From: Ligustrum vulgare
Lineage: Eukaryota; Streptophyta; Magnoliopsida; Lamiales; Oleaceae
NCBI GenBank assembly: GCA_963555705.1
Contig: OY743172.1
Span: 28,953,446-29,017,445 of the forward strand
Direction: 5' to 3'
Length of the DNA stretch: 64,000 bases
Position 1 is the stretch's first letter; each line of letters starts with the position of its first letter. The notes under the pieces are model-generated. The model saw only the letters and a list, made by a program, of their open reading frames with translations. It did no database searches and had not been told where the DNA came from. Positions 1 to 9,816 of this stretch are shown piece after piece. A program made the translations under genes and the position numbers.

Positions 1-109
1 AAAAAAAAAGTTGAATTTTCACATGTCAAGTATGGTTATGATTTTGAAAAGCATGATGAAATTTGATGTGCGAATTTCAAGGACAAAATTCATTTTAAGC
101 AAGGGAGTT
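1..109 (+). mobile_element. Ty3/gypsy internal 3' end with polypurine tract
   Basis: The stretch reads through a degenerate form of the gypsy 3' signature (AATTTCAAGGACAAAATT, normally AATTTCGAGGACGAAATT), followed by a purine-rich tract (AAGCAAGGGAG) directly before TGTAATGTCC, which looks like an LTR start at 110. This order (signature, polypurine tract, TG of the 3' LTR) is known for plant chromovirus-type elements. The coding part would lie outside the window to the left. Confidence 0.6.
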
Positions 110-760
110 TGTAATGTCCTGAAAATTTTATGGAATATAATTAGTTAGTGATATGATGTTTATATTGATGTCTTTGATAAATTTCTAGAAGTTCGGGGAC
201 TAAAGGAAAAATAAGATTTGACGATAAATTTTATTTGGGTTAAGTTATTAATTATTGATGGGGAGATAATTACTATATCGATATTGGATTTGTTTTGAAG
301 ACTGTGATTAATTAGGAATTATGATTCAAGAAAATGTTGATTTGGATACAACCACATTAAATTATTGTTGATTAAAGGAAAATAAGATTATATGAAATAT
401 TTTAACTCATCACTCTACTATGTCACTCTCCACGTATTGACTCCTCGAACCAGGTATGTTATATGCTTTGCAAGTCATTTACGATTTTATTAAGACATGT
501 TAAGTATGAAATCTTCATATGTTATGAATCTTTATGTGTTACACATAATATACATGTCAAGTATGATATAAATTGATAGAAGACTCAATTTTTTTTATTC
601 TTTTCAATGTAGAATCATGAGACAGAGAGGATATTTATATGAATTTTGGTGCATATTAAGCTTAGTAAGATTGACTCAATTAGAAATTAAGTTGGGTTGT
701 AACTTTTGCCCAAAATATATGGAATAATATATTAAACAAACAAAATTGATAATGAATTCG
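110..760 (+). mobile_element. Probable Ty3/gypsy 3' LTR, right end not found
   Basis: It starts with TGTAATGTCC after the polypurine tract. I could not find the matching LTR end (an inverted copy such as GGACATTACA), so the limit given is arbitrary. The sequence is AT-rich with stops in all frames and shows no gene. Confidence 0.35.
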
Positions 761-947
761 TACAATAATTTATCCCTTTATCACTACCTTTGTGTAAAAA
801 CAAGGGAAAAACTGTGGATGGTTATTAGTACTTCTTCTTCAAGTTTCAATTTTCGGTTCAATAATTTATCCCTTTATCACTACCTTTGCTTAAAAGCAAG
901 GAAAAACTGTGGATTATTATTGGTACCACTCTTCAAGTTTCAATTCT
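761..947 (+). repeat. Tandem duplication of about 97 bp
   Basis: Two adjacent copies share CAATAATTTATCCCTTTATC near 763 and 859, and both end with CTTCAAGTTTCAATT. The copies differ at several bases. An A-tract follows (about 950-975). Short reading frames across it are products of the repeat. Confidence 0.75.
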
Positions 948-985
948 GAAAAAAAAAAAAAAAAAAAAAAAAAAATTCAGAAAGA

Positions 986-1905
986 AAAGAAAGAAAGAGA
1001 ACGGGTGTTGAGCATAATGGGAATAATATGACTTAAGAATGATTTTCAAAATAATTGTTGTCCTCGAGTTTAGAAATGATAAACCTTAAATGGACTTTGC
1101 ATAATTGATTTTAGACATGGCATTAAGTATGAGAAGTCAACAGAAATGATTAGAAATATGTTCAGATTATCTATCATTTAGATTTAATGAGAAATAGCGA
1201 GCCAATTTTATGAATTTTTATGAGATGTTAAGATTATAAGTGATATGATTTTAATGAGAATTTTATGAGAAGCATTATGAAGTTAGAGATTTAAAGATTT
1301 GGTTATTGGGAATTAAGTAATGGATATTATGTTGAGTAAGTGAATTATGCCTCTATATTGAAGAGAAATTTATTATGAACTTTGGCCTTGTGATTAAATT
1401 TTGGGAATATGATTTATGACTTATAAATATAAGTATGAGTAATCTTTTGAGCCAATTAAGGTATTGAAAGAAGTGATATTGTGATATTGACGACTATGAT
1501 TTGAAATTTCTATGTTGAGGAATTATGAATTGATTTTCTGGAATGTTTTTTTTATGATATTGAAGTTTGATGAAATTGTGGTCAATTTTTAGATCGTTGT
1601 GATCAAATGTGGAATTATTTATTATTGTGAGTTATGAAGTATGCTTACGGTTTGAATAAGTCCAAATTTCAAAGGAAACTCTGCTTAGAATTTTATCGTT
1701 TGGAATTAAGAGCATAGTATGGTATGCAATCACTAAGAGAATTGAGGTTAGACATGCAAATTCATTTACATCACAAACGAGATTTAGTAGATGATAACAG
1801 AGATATTTATTATTTTCTCGTAAGGAGAACACACAAGAGTCACATTGGAAAGAAATACATGAAACACGCAAAATCAAAAGAAAGCAACATGGGAAATTCC
1901 TCAAA
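986..1905. other. AT-rich spacer, no gene seen
   Basis: No reading frame here has recognisable motifs. The composition matches the flanking degenerate gypsy sequence, so it is probably decayed retrotransposon. Confidence 0.4.
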
Positions 1906-2122
1906 TTGAGAGATGTGTTTCCGGAGTAGCCGTATCCTACCACCTCTGACCTTTTGAGGAAATAAAGAAACCTTCAAAGAGGTGTGTTTCGAGAGTAAGA
2001 ATACTCCGTAATCTACCACCTGGAACCTTTGAGATACACACAAGATTTAAACATTAAGGAAAATCCTAGGAAATTAGAGGGGTGTCTCGAGAGTAAGAAT
2101 ACTCCGTACTCTACCCCCACCT
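1906..2122 (+). repeat. Three spaced copies of a ~43-bp motif
   Basis: A motif of the form GAGGTGTGTTTCGAGAGTAAG, then AATACTCCGTA and CTACCACCT, occurs near 1911-1950, 1980-2020 and 2080-2122. It lies just downstream (in gene sense) of the LOG-like frame. The copies are diverged and separated by 25-60 bp of unrelated sequence. Confidence 0.65.
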
Positions 2123-2132
2123 ATTCTAAGAT

Positions 2133-2786
2133 TCATAAAGTTAAGTTTACATTAACCGGACTCCATTTTCGCTTGATTCCCCTTCCTTGCGACCAATCTA
2201 TCTTAACCCCTGCTGGATCTTGTATTGAGATATATGACTGCAGCTTATCCAGTAGTTCATCAATAGTAGGAGCAGAAATAAGAAGCCTTCTGGAAAATGG
2301 AGAGATGAATCCCTGTTCCACAGCATAATCAAGAAAGGTTAACAAACCATCAAAGAAATTGTTAACATTCAGAAGCCCAATAGGCTTAGTATGGAGATCT
2401 AGTTGAGCCCACGAGGTAATGTTAAAGATTTCTTCTAAGGTACCAAAACCTCCGGGCAGGGCTATAAAGGCATCAGAACCATATAGCATACAAGTTATGC
2501 GTTCATGGATGGATAAGGTTTGAACTTCATACCCTCGTGTTTTGCCTGCAACATCTACCAAAGGGACAGGTATGACACCGATTACTTTTGATTTCTCTGC
2601 AAGAGCAGATTGGGAAACACAACCCATTAGACCACTGCTACCACCCCCATACACAAGAGTGATACCTTTTTCCCCCAGTTTCTTTCCAAGATCTACGGCC
2701 GCTTCTAGATAACTGAAGCCTTTCCCCACTTTTGATCCACAAAATACACAAATAGTTTTGATCTGTCGAAGTTTTGGTGCTTCCAT
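2133..2786 (-). CDS. LOG-family protein (cytokinin riboside 5'-monophosphate phosphoribohydrolase-like), intronless
   Basis: This is an uninterrupted frame of 217 residues, close to the usual 210-225 of plant LOG proteins. Visible family marks are VFCGS (residues 14-18), VYGGGSSGLMG (45-55), SDAFIALPGG (104-113) and the signature PGGFGTLEE (111-119), followed by WAQL and KPIGLLNV. LOG enzymes release the free cytokinin base from its riboside monophosphate in the cytosol; that role is inferred from the family. The segment that reads RKAEM in the canonical enzymes reads RITCM here (residues 96-100), so the arginine is kept but the following Lys and Glu are not. Activity is therefore uncertain, although divergent LOG-like subfamilies may normally differ here. 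Typical plant LOG genes have several introns and this one has none, which suggests a retrocopy. The start gives a good fit to family N-termini. The frame lies between two gypsy remnants. Confidence 0.85.
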   Translation of the reverse strand: MEAPKLRQIKTICVFCGSKVGKGFSYLEAAVDLGKKLGEKGITLVYGGGSSGLMGCVSQSALAEKSKVIGVIPVPLVDVAGKTRGYEVQTLSIHERITCMLYGSDAFIALPGGFGTLEEIFNITSWAQLDLHTKPIGLLNVNNFFDGLLTFLDYAVEQGFISPFSRRLLISAPTIDELLDKLQSYISIQDPAGVKIDWSQGRGIKRKWSPVNVNLTL

Positions 2787-3082
2787 CTTTGATAGTATAG
2801 AAGAGAAAACTTACGAAGAAGATGTGATTTTGGGATGCCTGAACTATGAAATATGTTTGGCTATTTAAAGCCGAAAAAATTTACTGTTTTTGATTGATTA
2901 TGAAAAAGTAAAGATTTACTTTTGACAAAATCGGCCAACTTTTGACTGTTTTACCAAAGATATCACCTTTCGGTGATTTATTTCCAGCTTTATCAAAACT
3001 CGAGAAAGGAAAATATATTTTATTTCCAAAACGCGTGAAAGAAAACAGCAAAATATTTTAAATGTGTATCAAGAGATTTACC

Positions 3083-3682
3083 TTATATCATTGTTGAACT
3101 GCCAGAAGCCTCATTTTGTAAAACAGACTGGCAAACAGGATCTTTTGCTATTATATTTTGGAGACTATAACGATTTTTGTCCTCGTTAAACTGAGCGTAT
3201 AAGGAGAGAAGTTCACGTTGCACATAACCACTTGGGTGCGTCTCAAGAGTCAGTCGAATATCATCCAAAGACTCCTTACTCAGTCCACCCTTTATGAATT
3301 TGATTTTATCATCCCGATTAGTAGAAGAATATCCTACTGTTTTGCAACGAGTATCACAGTTCCAACGAGCACATTTGTAGCAACCATTCAGCCTTTTTGC
3401 TCTTCGTTTCTTTGCGAAGGTGCTTTTGCCTAAACCAGGCATGTGCTTTGGAAATGTCATAGGTAATTCACCAGATAGTCGAACCTTTGCTTCGATCAAC
3501 CAGCGAACATCTTCTGAAACACCATGAGCCATCAGCAACCTCAATCTTTCGAGTCTTATTCGATAAATTTTCCTCAGATCATTCATTGGAAGACTGGAAT
3601 AATACTTGCGAATGTTTGTAAGAATGATATCCATGTTTTTGATGGATCTAACCTCTTCCCAGCATGAACTATTTAAAAGCAT
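3083..3682 (-). CDS. Unrecognised 199-aa protein with a Cys cluster
   Basis: I do not recognise this protein. The frame is open for 199 codons. Residues 1-75 look alpha-helical with many Leu, Arg and Lys. A basic stretch (KKRRAKR, about 91-97) is followed by a compact cluster C-x2-C-x4-C-x3-C (CYKCARWNCDTRC, about 100-112) that could bind zinc. The C-terminal part has an amphipathic look (YVQRELLSLYAQF). The composition looks like real coding sequence rather than a chance frame. It lies about 300 bp upstream of the LOG-like frame on the same strand. The true start may be Met17. A donor-like GGTAAAT follows the stop codon directly, so a 3' UTR intron or a different exon end is possible. It could be a nucleic-acid-binding protein or a captured gene fragment. 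Confidence 0.55.
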   Translation of the reverse strand: MLLNSSCWEEVRSIKNMDIILTNIRKYYSSLPMNDLRKIYRIRLERLRLLMAHGVSEDVRWLIEAKVRLSGELPMTFPKHMPGLGKSTFAKKRRAKRLNGCYKCARWNCDTRCKTVGYSSTNRDDKIKFIKGGLSKESLDDIRLTLETHPSGYVQRELLSLYAQFNEDKNRYSLQNIIAKDPVCQSVLQNEASGSSTMI

Positions 3683-3689
3683 TAAGGAT

Positions 3690-4566
3690 CGGAGGGAATC
3701 CGCGTGATATTGATTCCAGCAAGAAAGCGCGGAATAGAATAATGGAAAAGAGGGAACAAGAGTTTATGCGCCGTTTACTTTCTTGATAAAAGGAAGATTT
3801 GATGATGACGGGATTTGAGATATGGAATATTTTCTTGGATTTTGGGTACTGATATTTTGATATAATAATCAAGGTATAGAAATAATACGGGGATACGTGA
3901 AAGTGAAATAAGGACTGTATTGAATCAGGATTAATAAGTTTGTGCAAGTGAAAGGAATACCTTACGGGAAATGTTATGATATTTGAGTTAAGAATTTTAA
4001 TTATTTGGGAGATATTTGTTTATTGAATTTTGCAGAAATTTTGGGTTACAAATATTGGAAAGATAAACTGATGATTATGTTGATATGTGAATAACATGTT
4101 TGGGTATATTACATAGAGAATATTCAGGTAATCGTTTTAATTATTTTGGGATATTTGGTGATAAGAAGAAATGACAAATTATTATGGTATGATATGTTAG
4201 TAAAGATTTATTGAAATTTTAGAGATATTAATACGAATATTTGAGGTCACATGATACGATGATAAATGACAAGTTACATGAATACTACAAGATATGATGA
4301 AATATCACATACGATTGGGAATTTTCATTTTGATTCAGAAGAATTTATGAGTAGACATATGTCTATTATTGATAGAAAAGTCCATGTCTTAAGAAAACAA
4401 ATTGATGCATTTAGTCAAAGTCCAGTGGGTTAAATATGGTTGGGTTAAATATGGTAGCGATGATGCTACATAAGAAGAAGAAGAAGAGATTCTGATTAAG
4501 TGTTCAGAAATTATAAGATCAAGTAAGATTAATTTCGAGGACGAAATTATTTTAAGGGGGTAAGTT
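3690..4566 (+). mobile_element. Decayed Ty3/gypsy internal region ending in a polypurine tract
   Basis: The right end has the gypsy signature TTTCGAGGACGAAATTA (about 4531-4550), then TTTTAAGGGGGTAAGTT and the LTR start at 4567. Upstream sequence is AT-rich, with stops in all frames and no recognisable pol motif. Confidence 0.55.
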
Positions 4567-4859
4567 TGTAGCGACCAAGAATTTTTACGCGATTAATAAT
4601 TATTTTAATAGAAAATCGTGTCGCTACTATTTCACCCATTTTTATTAAGTTAACGCCACGACGTATTCGTATAGCCAAGTCAAGAAATAATCGAGATCGT
4701 TCGATTTTAAATTAAATTCCGAATTTCTAAAAATATCTCCATTCTCTTGATTTAAAGTATATTAAGTCTAAGTACTTAATTCAATGTTATCCCAATATTT
4801 ATTTGTACAAAAATTACTTTTATTATTTAAATTAAGAAAATATATGCAAGCATGAGAGG

Positions 4860-5350
4860 TTCCATTATATGTAATCATGAAGAGCATAATATTTGTATAA
4901 ATATGGAAAAGTATATGAATGATTTATATACTCCATTATATATAATCATGAAGAGCATAATATTTGTATAAATATGGAAAAGTATATGAATGATTGATAA
5001 GACTCCATTATATGTAATCATGAAGAGCATAATATTTGTATAAATATGGAAAAGTATATGAATGATTTATATACTCCATTATATATAATCATGAAGAGCA
5101 TAATATTTGTATAAATATGGAAAAGTATATGAATAATTTATATACTCCATTATATATAATCATGAAGAGCATAATATTTGTATAAATATGGAAAAGTATA
5201 TGAATGATTGATAAGACTCCATTATATATAATCATGAAGAGCATAATATTTGTATAAATATGGAAAAGTATATGAATGATTGATAAGACTCCATTATATA
5301 TAATCATGAAGAGCATATTATTTGTATAAATATGGAAAAGTATATGAATG
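4860..5350 (+). repeat. Tandem array, ~72-bp unit, about 7 copies
   Basis: Units start with TCCATTATAT and contain ATCATGAAGAGCATAATATT and TATGGAAAAGTATATGAAT. Starts fall near 4861, 4933, 5004, 5077, 5148, 5219 and 5291. Two unit types alternate at the junction (GATTTATATAC versus GATTGATAAGAC). The array lies inside the LTR. Confidence 0.9.
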
Positions 5351-5575
5351 GTGCTTTACTTTAAGAAAAGGATGTGTTAAAATTAATAGAATTGAATGAT
5401 TATGTTTACAATATGCCAACTTTATACATCTATTTAAACCCATCTCTTTTACACACAACTCTACACATATACACTTATTTCCAATCTCTTGACAAAATCC
5501 ACAAGTAAGAGAAATTCAAGGTGGTCAAGAAAGTTTTGGTCCATTTACTACTACACTTCATTTTAATCTTTTAAA

Positions 5576-5948
5576 AGGTAAGTATATCTTATGTTTTTAT
5601 GAAAAGTAAGTATGTTTTTATGAAAGGTAAATACACCTTATGTTTTTATGAAAAGTAAGTATGTTTTTATGACAAGTAAGTATATCTTATGTTTTTATGA
5701 AAAGTAAGTATGTTTTTATGAAAGGTAAATACACCTTATGTTTTTATGAAAAGTAAGTATGTTTTTATGACAAGTAAGTATACCTTATGTTTTTATGAAA
5801 AGTAAGTATGTTTTTATGACAAGTAAGTATATCTTATGTTTTTATGAAAAGTAAGTATGTTTTTATGAAAGGTAAATACACCTTATGTTTTTATGAAAAG
5901 TAAGTATGTTTTTATGACAAGTAAGTATATCTTATGTTTTTATGAAAA
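5576..5948 (+). repeat. Tandem array, ~49-bp unit, about 8 copies
   Basis: The unit is made of two similar half-units, each with TATGTTTTTATGA followed by AAAGTAAGTA, CAAGTAAGTA or AAGGTAAATA. The CTTATG marker recurs every 49 bp from about 5589 to 5932. It lies within the same LTR, downstream of the 72-bp array. Confidence 0.88.
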
Positions 5949-6460
5949 TGTTTGGATCATTGCTATGAAATCAATCTCACAAGATTGTTATGGGTTCCAT
6001 ATGATATGTTTATGATTATGCTAAGGGGACCGGAGTTTAGTAGCGCTACACATAAGAATTCTTGCCATTTAAGTTCGGTAAAATTCTTGTGTCTCCCTAT
6101 GTTTATGAGTATTTCGATCCTATCCTATGTTATGATGAAAATGATCCATATGCTTTCAAAAGAAAATTTATGCTTGGTATACTTACTGGGATTTTATAAA
6201 TCTCACTCCACGATATTTACCATTTTCAGATAATTGAAGGTTCGAGGCGGTCAACATGGAAGTGGCAAAAGTGGTTAAGATTGATGAGATAATTATGTTG
6301 AACTTTATGTAAGAAAATTATGTTCTATTTTTATTCACAAATAAAATTATGGGATTCTAATTATTCTTTTGAATAATTTTACATTACTATTTAAGTCTCG
6401 ATAATATGATATGAGTCACTTTTAGTGGCACTCGAATGGAAGAGAATTCGGGTCGTCACA

Positions 6461-8086
6461 TATATAATGTGGATATATGAATTAAGCTTATCCATGGTAA
6501 ATTTGTCTATGATGATTTAGAAAGATTGTTCATATCATCATCTACATTCATGATCATTAAACATTAAAAAGCATGTTATATCTAAGAATGTTGGTCATGA
6601 ATAGATAGGAATGTTCCCATTAGGTCGTTGCATCTAGGGAAACAACTCCCTAATTGGTCACGAGCTGTGAGATACCCTTTTGAAGGAGGGGTAAGTATCT
6701 CACGAGACACCCTTTTTGGGGGGTAAGTGCCTCGTTATGCTAGCAAGCCCAAAAAGTATGAAGATCAAGTCTTTTGTATTTGGAGGCGTAAAAGAACGCC
6801 AATTATTTACAATTTGTGACCTTGTGTTTTAGTACACATTTGATGCGTGCAATGCACGATCTTAATGGGGAAGGACCCAAAGAAAAAGATAAAAGAAAGA
6901 ATAGTGTAAGGCAAACAAGCATTATGATCATTATGCATCTCATACATGGTCCTTATGTTGTTACATTTGTGGATAATGAAATAAATATGATGTTTGTGCT
7001 TGATGTGCATGTTTTTGAATTAATATGAAGATAGTGAAAGATAAAAGTTAGGAGATATTAACATGAATGCATGTGATATTGAGCTTCTATGATGAGGTTA
7101 GTTATTTGATATTGAGGATGATGAATTTATGTATTAAGTTTATGAGTATGCATTTATAGCCCTTAACTATGTGGTTACAAGGTGAGTAGCAAAGTTCAGA
7201 GGTAAAGTTAATTTAATTGCATGAATTATATTTGCTTGCTATCACTTTGCTCACTAAGCTTCATAACTTATAAGTCTTTTTATGACTTTTATAGGACATG
7301 GATCGCGAACTATTTGAAATTGTCAAGACCTGGGGGAGGACGTCACATGACGGAGCTGAGTACCATATCATCACCCGTCATGAAGTACGGGCACATTTTC
7401 CATTCTGGTCTGGAATGTATTTTAGGGAAAGAGTGTATAAGACAAAGCACGTATATGATGTCGTTACCTACGAACCCAAGGGGGTTTTAGTTTTCATTTC
7501 TTAAAAGAGTATGTAAAATGTACTACTTTTGCTTAGAAGGAGTCCTTGGAGTTTATGGTAAGTGAGTAAGGAAGAACCCCTAGTATTTTGGGTAGCAAGT
7601 GGATCGTTCCATTCATTTGTTCATGGAATGGTATGTATGGGGTAGTGATATATGGAAGTATTTTTGTGACCTCCAAGGAAGGAAAGTCTAGTATAAATAG
7701 AGTAAGTATGTTGGTTAATGCATGAAAACTTTATAATGATATGGTAAGTATATGAAAATTTCAAGTAATGTCATGTTCCTATGAGTTTCCTTAAGTTGTT
7801 TATGATTTTCTAAACTAATGGGTATTTATAAAGATTTTCCTTATGGAATACAAGAAATTGAATTTTATGTCCGCTGCGTGATACTAGTAACTCTTTTAAA
7901 GAAAATTTCAGTTATGCGTTATGCTACCAGTAGCAAAAAAAAACGGGAAATCCGGGGGACGTGACAGATTCGCCCCGCCCCAAAATTTTTTAGTCGATTT
8001 GAAAAATGGCGGACCAGTCAAATTATATATATAATTGAAACAAGGCTGATCCGCCCCACCGATTCAAGAACAGGGATTTTTTCTAA
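6461..8086. other. Unassigned spacer, probably retrotransposon-derived
   Basis: No gene is supported. A short inverted motif around 6661-6745 has repeated GAGATACCC/GGGGTAAGTATCTC-like segments. The string GGGGGACGTGACA near 7953-7965 resembles an LTR 3' end, but I found no matching LTR start. GC-rich patches (7972-7982 and 8048-8062) flank an AT stretch. Confidence 0.35.
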
Positions 8087-8880
8087 TTGGATCGACGAAT
8101 GAATCGAATATTTTTACCATCTCTAGGTGAAGAAGTGATTGAGAGTTTTAGCAAACTAAGGAAAAAGGGGACCATTACTGAATATCAAGAGCAATTGGAG
8201 GAATTGAAATCACATGTAATGCTGACCTTACCTCATTTACTCAAATCCTATTACATTTCTATCTTCAACAACGGGCTGAAAGACGAAATTAAGTCCATGG
8301 TGAAGATCATCAACTCAACATCCTTAGCAAAGGTTTTTGAAGTGGCCCTACTCCAAGAAAATACCATTACAACCATTACCAAGTCCACTAAGCCCCTAAG
8401 AACCTTTACCCCCCTCCAAATGGCCTTACTCTAACCTTAACCCAAACCCAAACTCAAACCCAAAACCCCCAGATCCAATTCAAAAGACCCCAGACATCAC
8501 CAGATTTAAAATTATAACGCCCACATATTTTCAAGCCAAAAGGAGCTTGGGGTTGTGTTATAAGTGTGATGAGAAGTACACTCCTAACCATATCTGTAAA
8601 AACAGGATGGCTAGTTTCATGTTGGTAGATAGATGAGGATGAATTGGATACAGAGCCTAGAAGTAATGAAGAGGTGGGGAAATAGCTAGAGGGTGATGTG
8701 CAAGACATAATGGAAATTTCTCTACGTCAATGTTGTGGCTAGAACCATTAGGATTTCGGGCCTCATCAAGAGGTGAATTGTTTATTATAATCATGAAATG
8801 ACAATTTTGTCATTTTTAGTTTTGAATGCACTACTCAACTATGTTGATTAACTAAAAAAAATGGATGGAATCCATCTATT
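8087..8880 (+). pseudogene. Ty3/gypsy gag-protease relic
   Basis: Residues encoded at 8087-8434 match retrotransposon gag proteins in pattern (KKGTITEYQEQLEEL, then LKDEIKSMVK and LLQENT). After a stop the similarity continues in another frame to a zinc knuckle of the form C-x2-C-x7-H-x2-C (LCYKCDEKYTPNHIC, near 8550-8600). It then reaches a protease-upstream-like stretch (EISL and RTIRISGLIK, near 8700-8770). Several frame breaks show that it is dead. No intact protease or reverse transcriptase follows. Confidence 0.7.
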
Positions 8881-9800
8881 GGAAAGACTATCACCTATTT
8901 TCTAAACGTTAAGAATTTTTGGGGATAAAAGAGCATATGGTATCAAAGGTTGAGGACGTCTGGCCTAATATACTGTACCTTTTGTATTAATTCTGAAGCA
9001 AAATGTCCATGGTTTTCCTTTAGAGGGTTTCAACATGAACGATAATGTCGTAACTTCTGTATCCATAGTAGATTTTTGCCCTAGGTTGAAATATAATGCT
9101 ACTTGGTTTTTCCATATTCAGCATTGCATTTGGGTCACTCTCACATTATCCAATGTAGAAGCCGATCAGATTGACGCATAGTCTTATAGACCTATTACAA
9201 ACAAAAGAGAGCCGAACTCTTAAGGTGATGCTTTTTTAGCTGGTAGATATATCCAATCACCAAAAAGTGGGCATGCCAATTTTTGAGAGATTCTATGAAA
9301 CTGCTATTTATTAACTCTCCTTGAAATTCACAATGACTTTGTTAATGAAAACTTCAGTTTGAATTACAATTTTACCCTGATCAGCACAACCTCTATTTCA
9401 TCTTAAGGCAGTTTTTGTGTCTTCTATAATTTTTTTCCCCTTCTATAATGCATAGGTAATGGCTAATGCTAAGTTTCCTAATCCAAGCTTAAAATTTTAA
9501 CCTTTGAACGAGTACAGCCCTCACAAATATGTAGATGATTATGCACATTGCACTATATAATAATGTATCAAGTATTAGGCACTTGGGATAGTGATCCTAA
9601 AAAATGGAGATAGTCTTGTAGATAGTGACTAGTGGCGAGAAATAGTAAATTATTGAGATAGCGATCATAAAATAAAGTAATTATCTTATTGCTTTTGTTC
9701 TTCATCTAAGGTTTTGCCCCTTGTCTATGAATTCTAAATGTGATTGAGTATTGCTTATTGTTTTGAGAATATTAGAATAAGGTTGAAAAGAATGTTTAGA
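8881..9800. other. Unassigned sequence, possible further pol remnant
   Basis: Stops occur in every frame. Some conceptual peptides look vaguely coding (for example around 9020-9180), but no diagnostic motif could be recognised. Confidence 0.3.
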
Positions 9801-9816
9801 ATCATAAGCACCTCAA

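Larger units (their letters stand above)
4567..6460 (+). mobile_element. Ty3/gypsy 3' (or solo) LTR, 1.9 kb
   Basis: It begins TGTAGCGACC directly after a polypurine tract and ends GGTCGTCACA. These ends are inverted copies of each other at 9 of 10 bases and have the TG...CA form. Its length (1,894 bp) is inflated by two internal tandem arrays. No primer-binding site follows 6460, which fits a 3' LTR on the + strand. The partner 5' LTR is not in the window in recognisable form. Confidence 0.7.

Noticed and set aside
5089..5316. Repetitive 75-codon frame
   Set aside because: It is a translation of the 72-bp LTR array.
4860..5948. CRISPR-like direct repeats
   Set aside because: Units are contiguous, without unique spacers, in a plant LTR. 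They are ordinary tandem arrays.
6640..6745. Possible structured RNA (GAGATACCC/GGGGTAAGTATCTC motifs)
   Set aside because: The pairing is short and imperfect, and the setting is decayed retrotransposon. There is no support for an RNA gene.
8454..8708. 84-codon minus-strand frame
   Set aside because: It is antisense to the gypsy gag zinc-knuckle relic.
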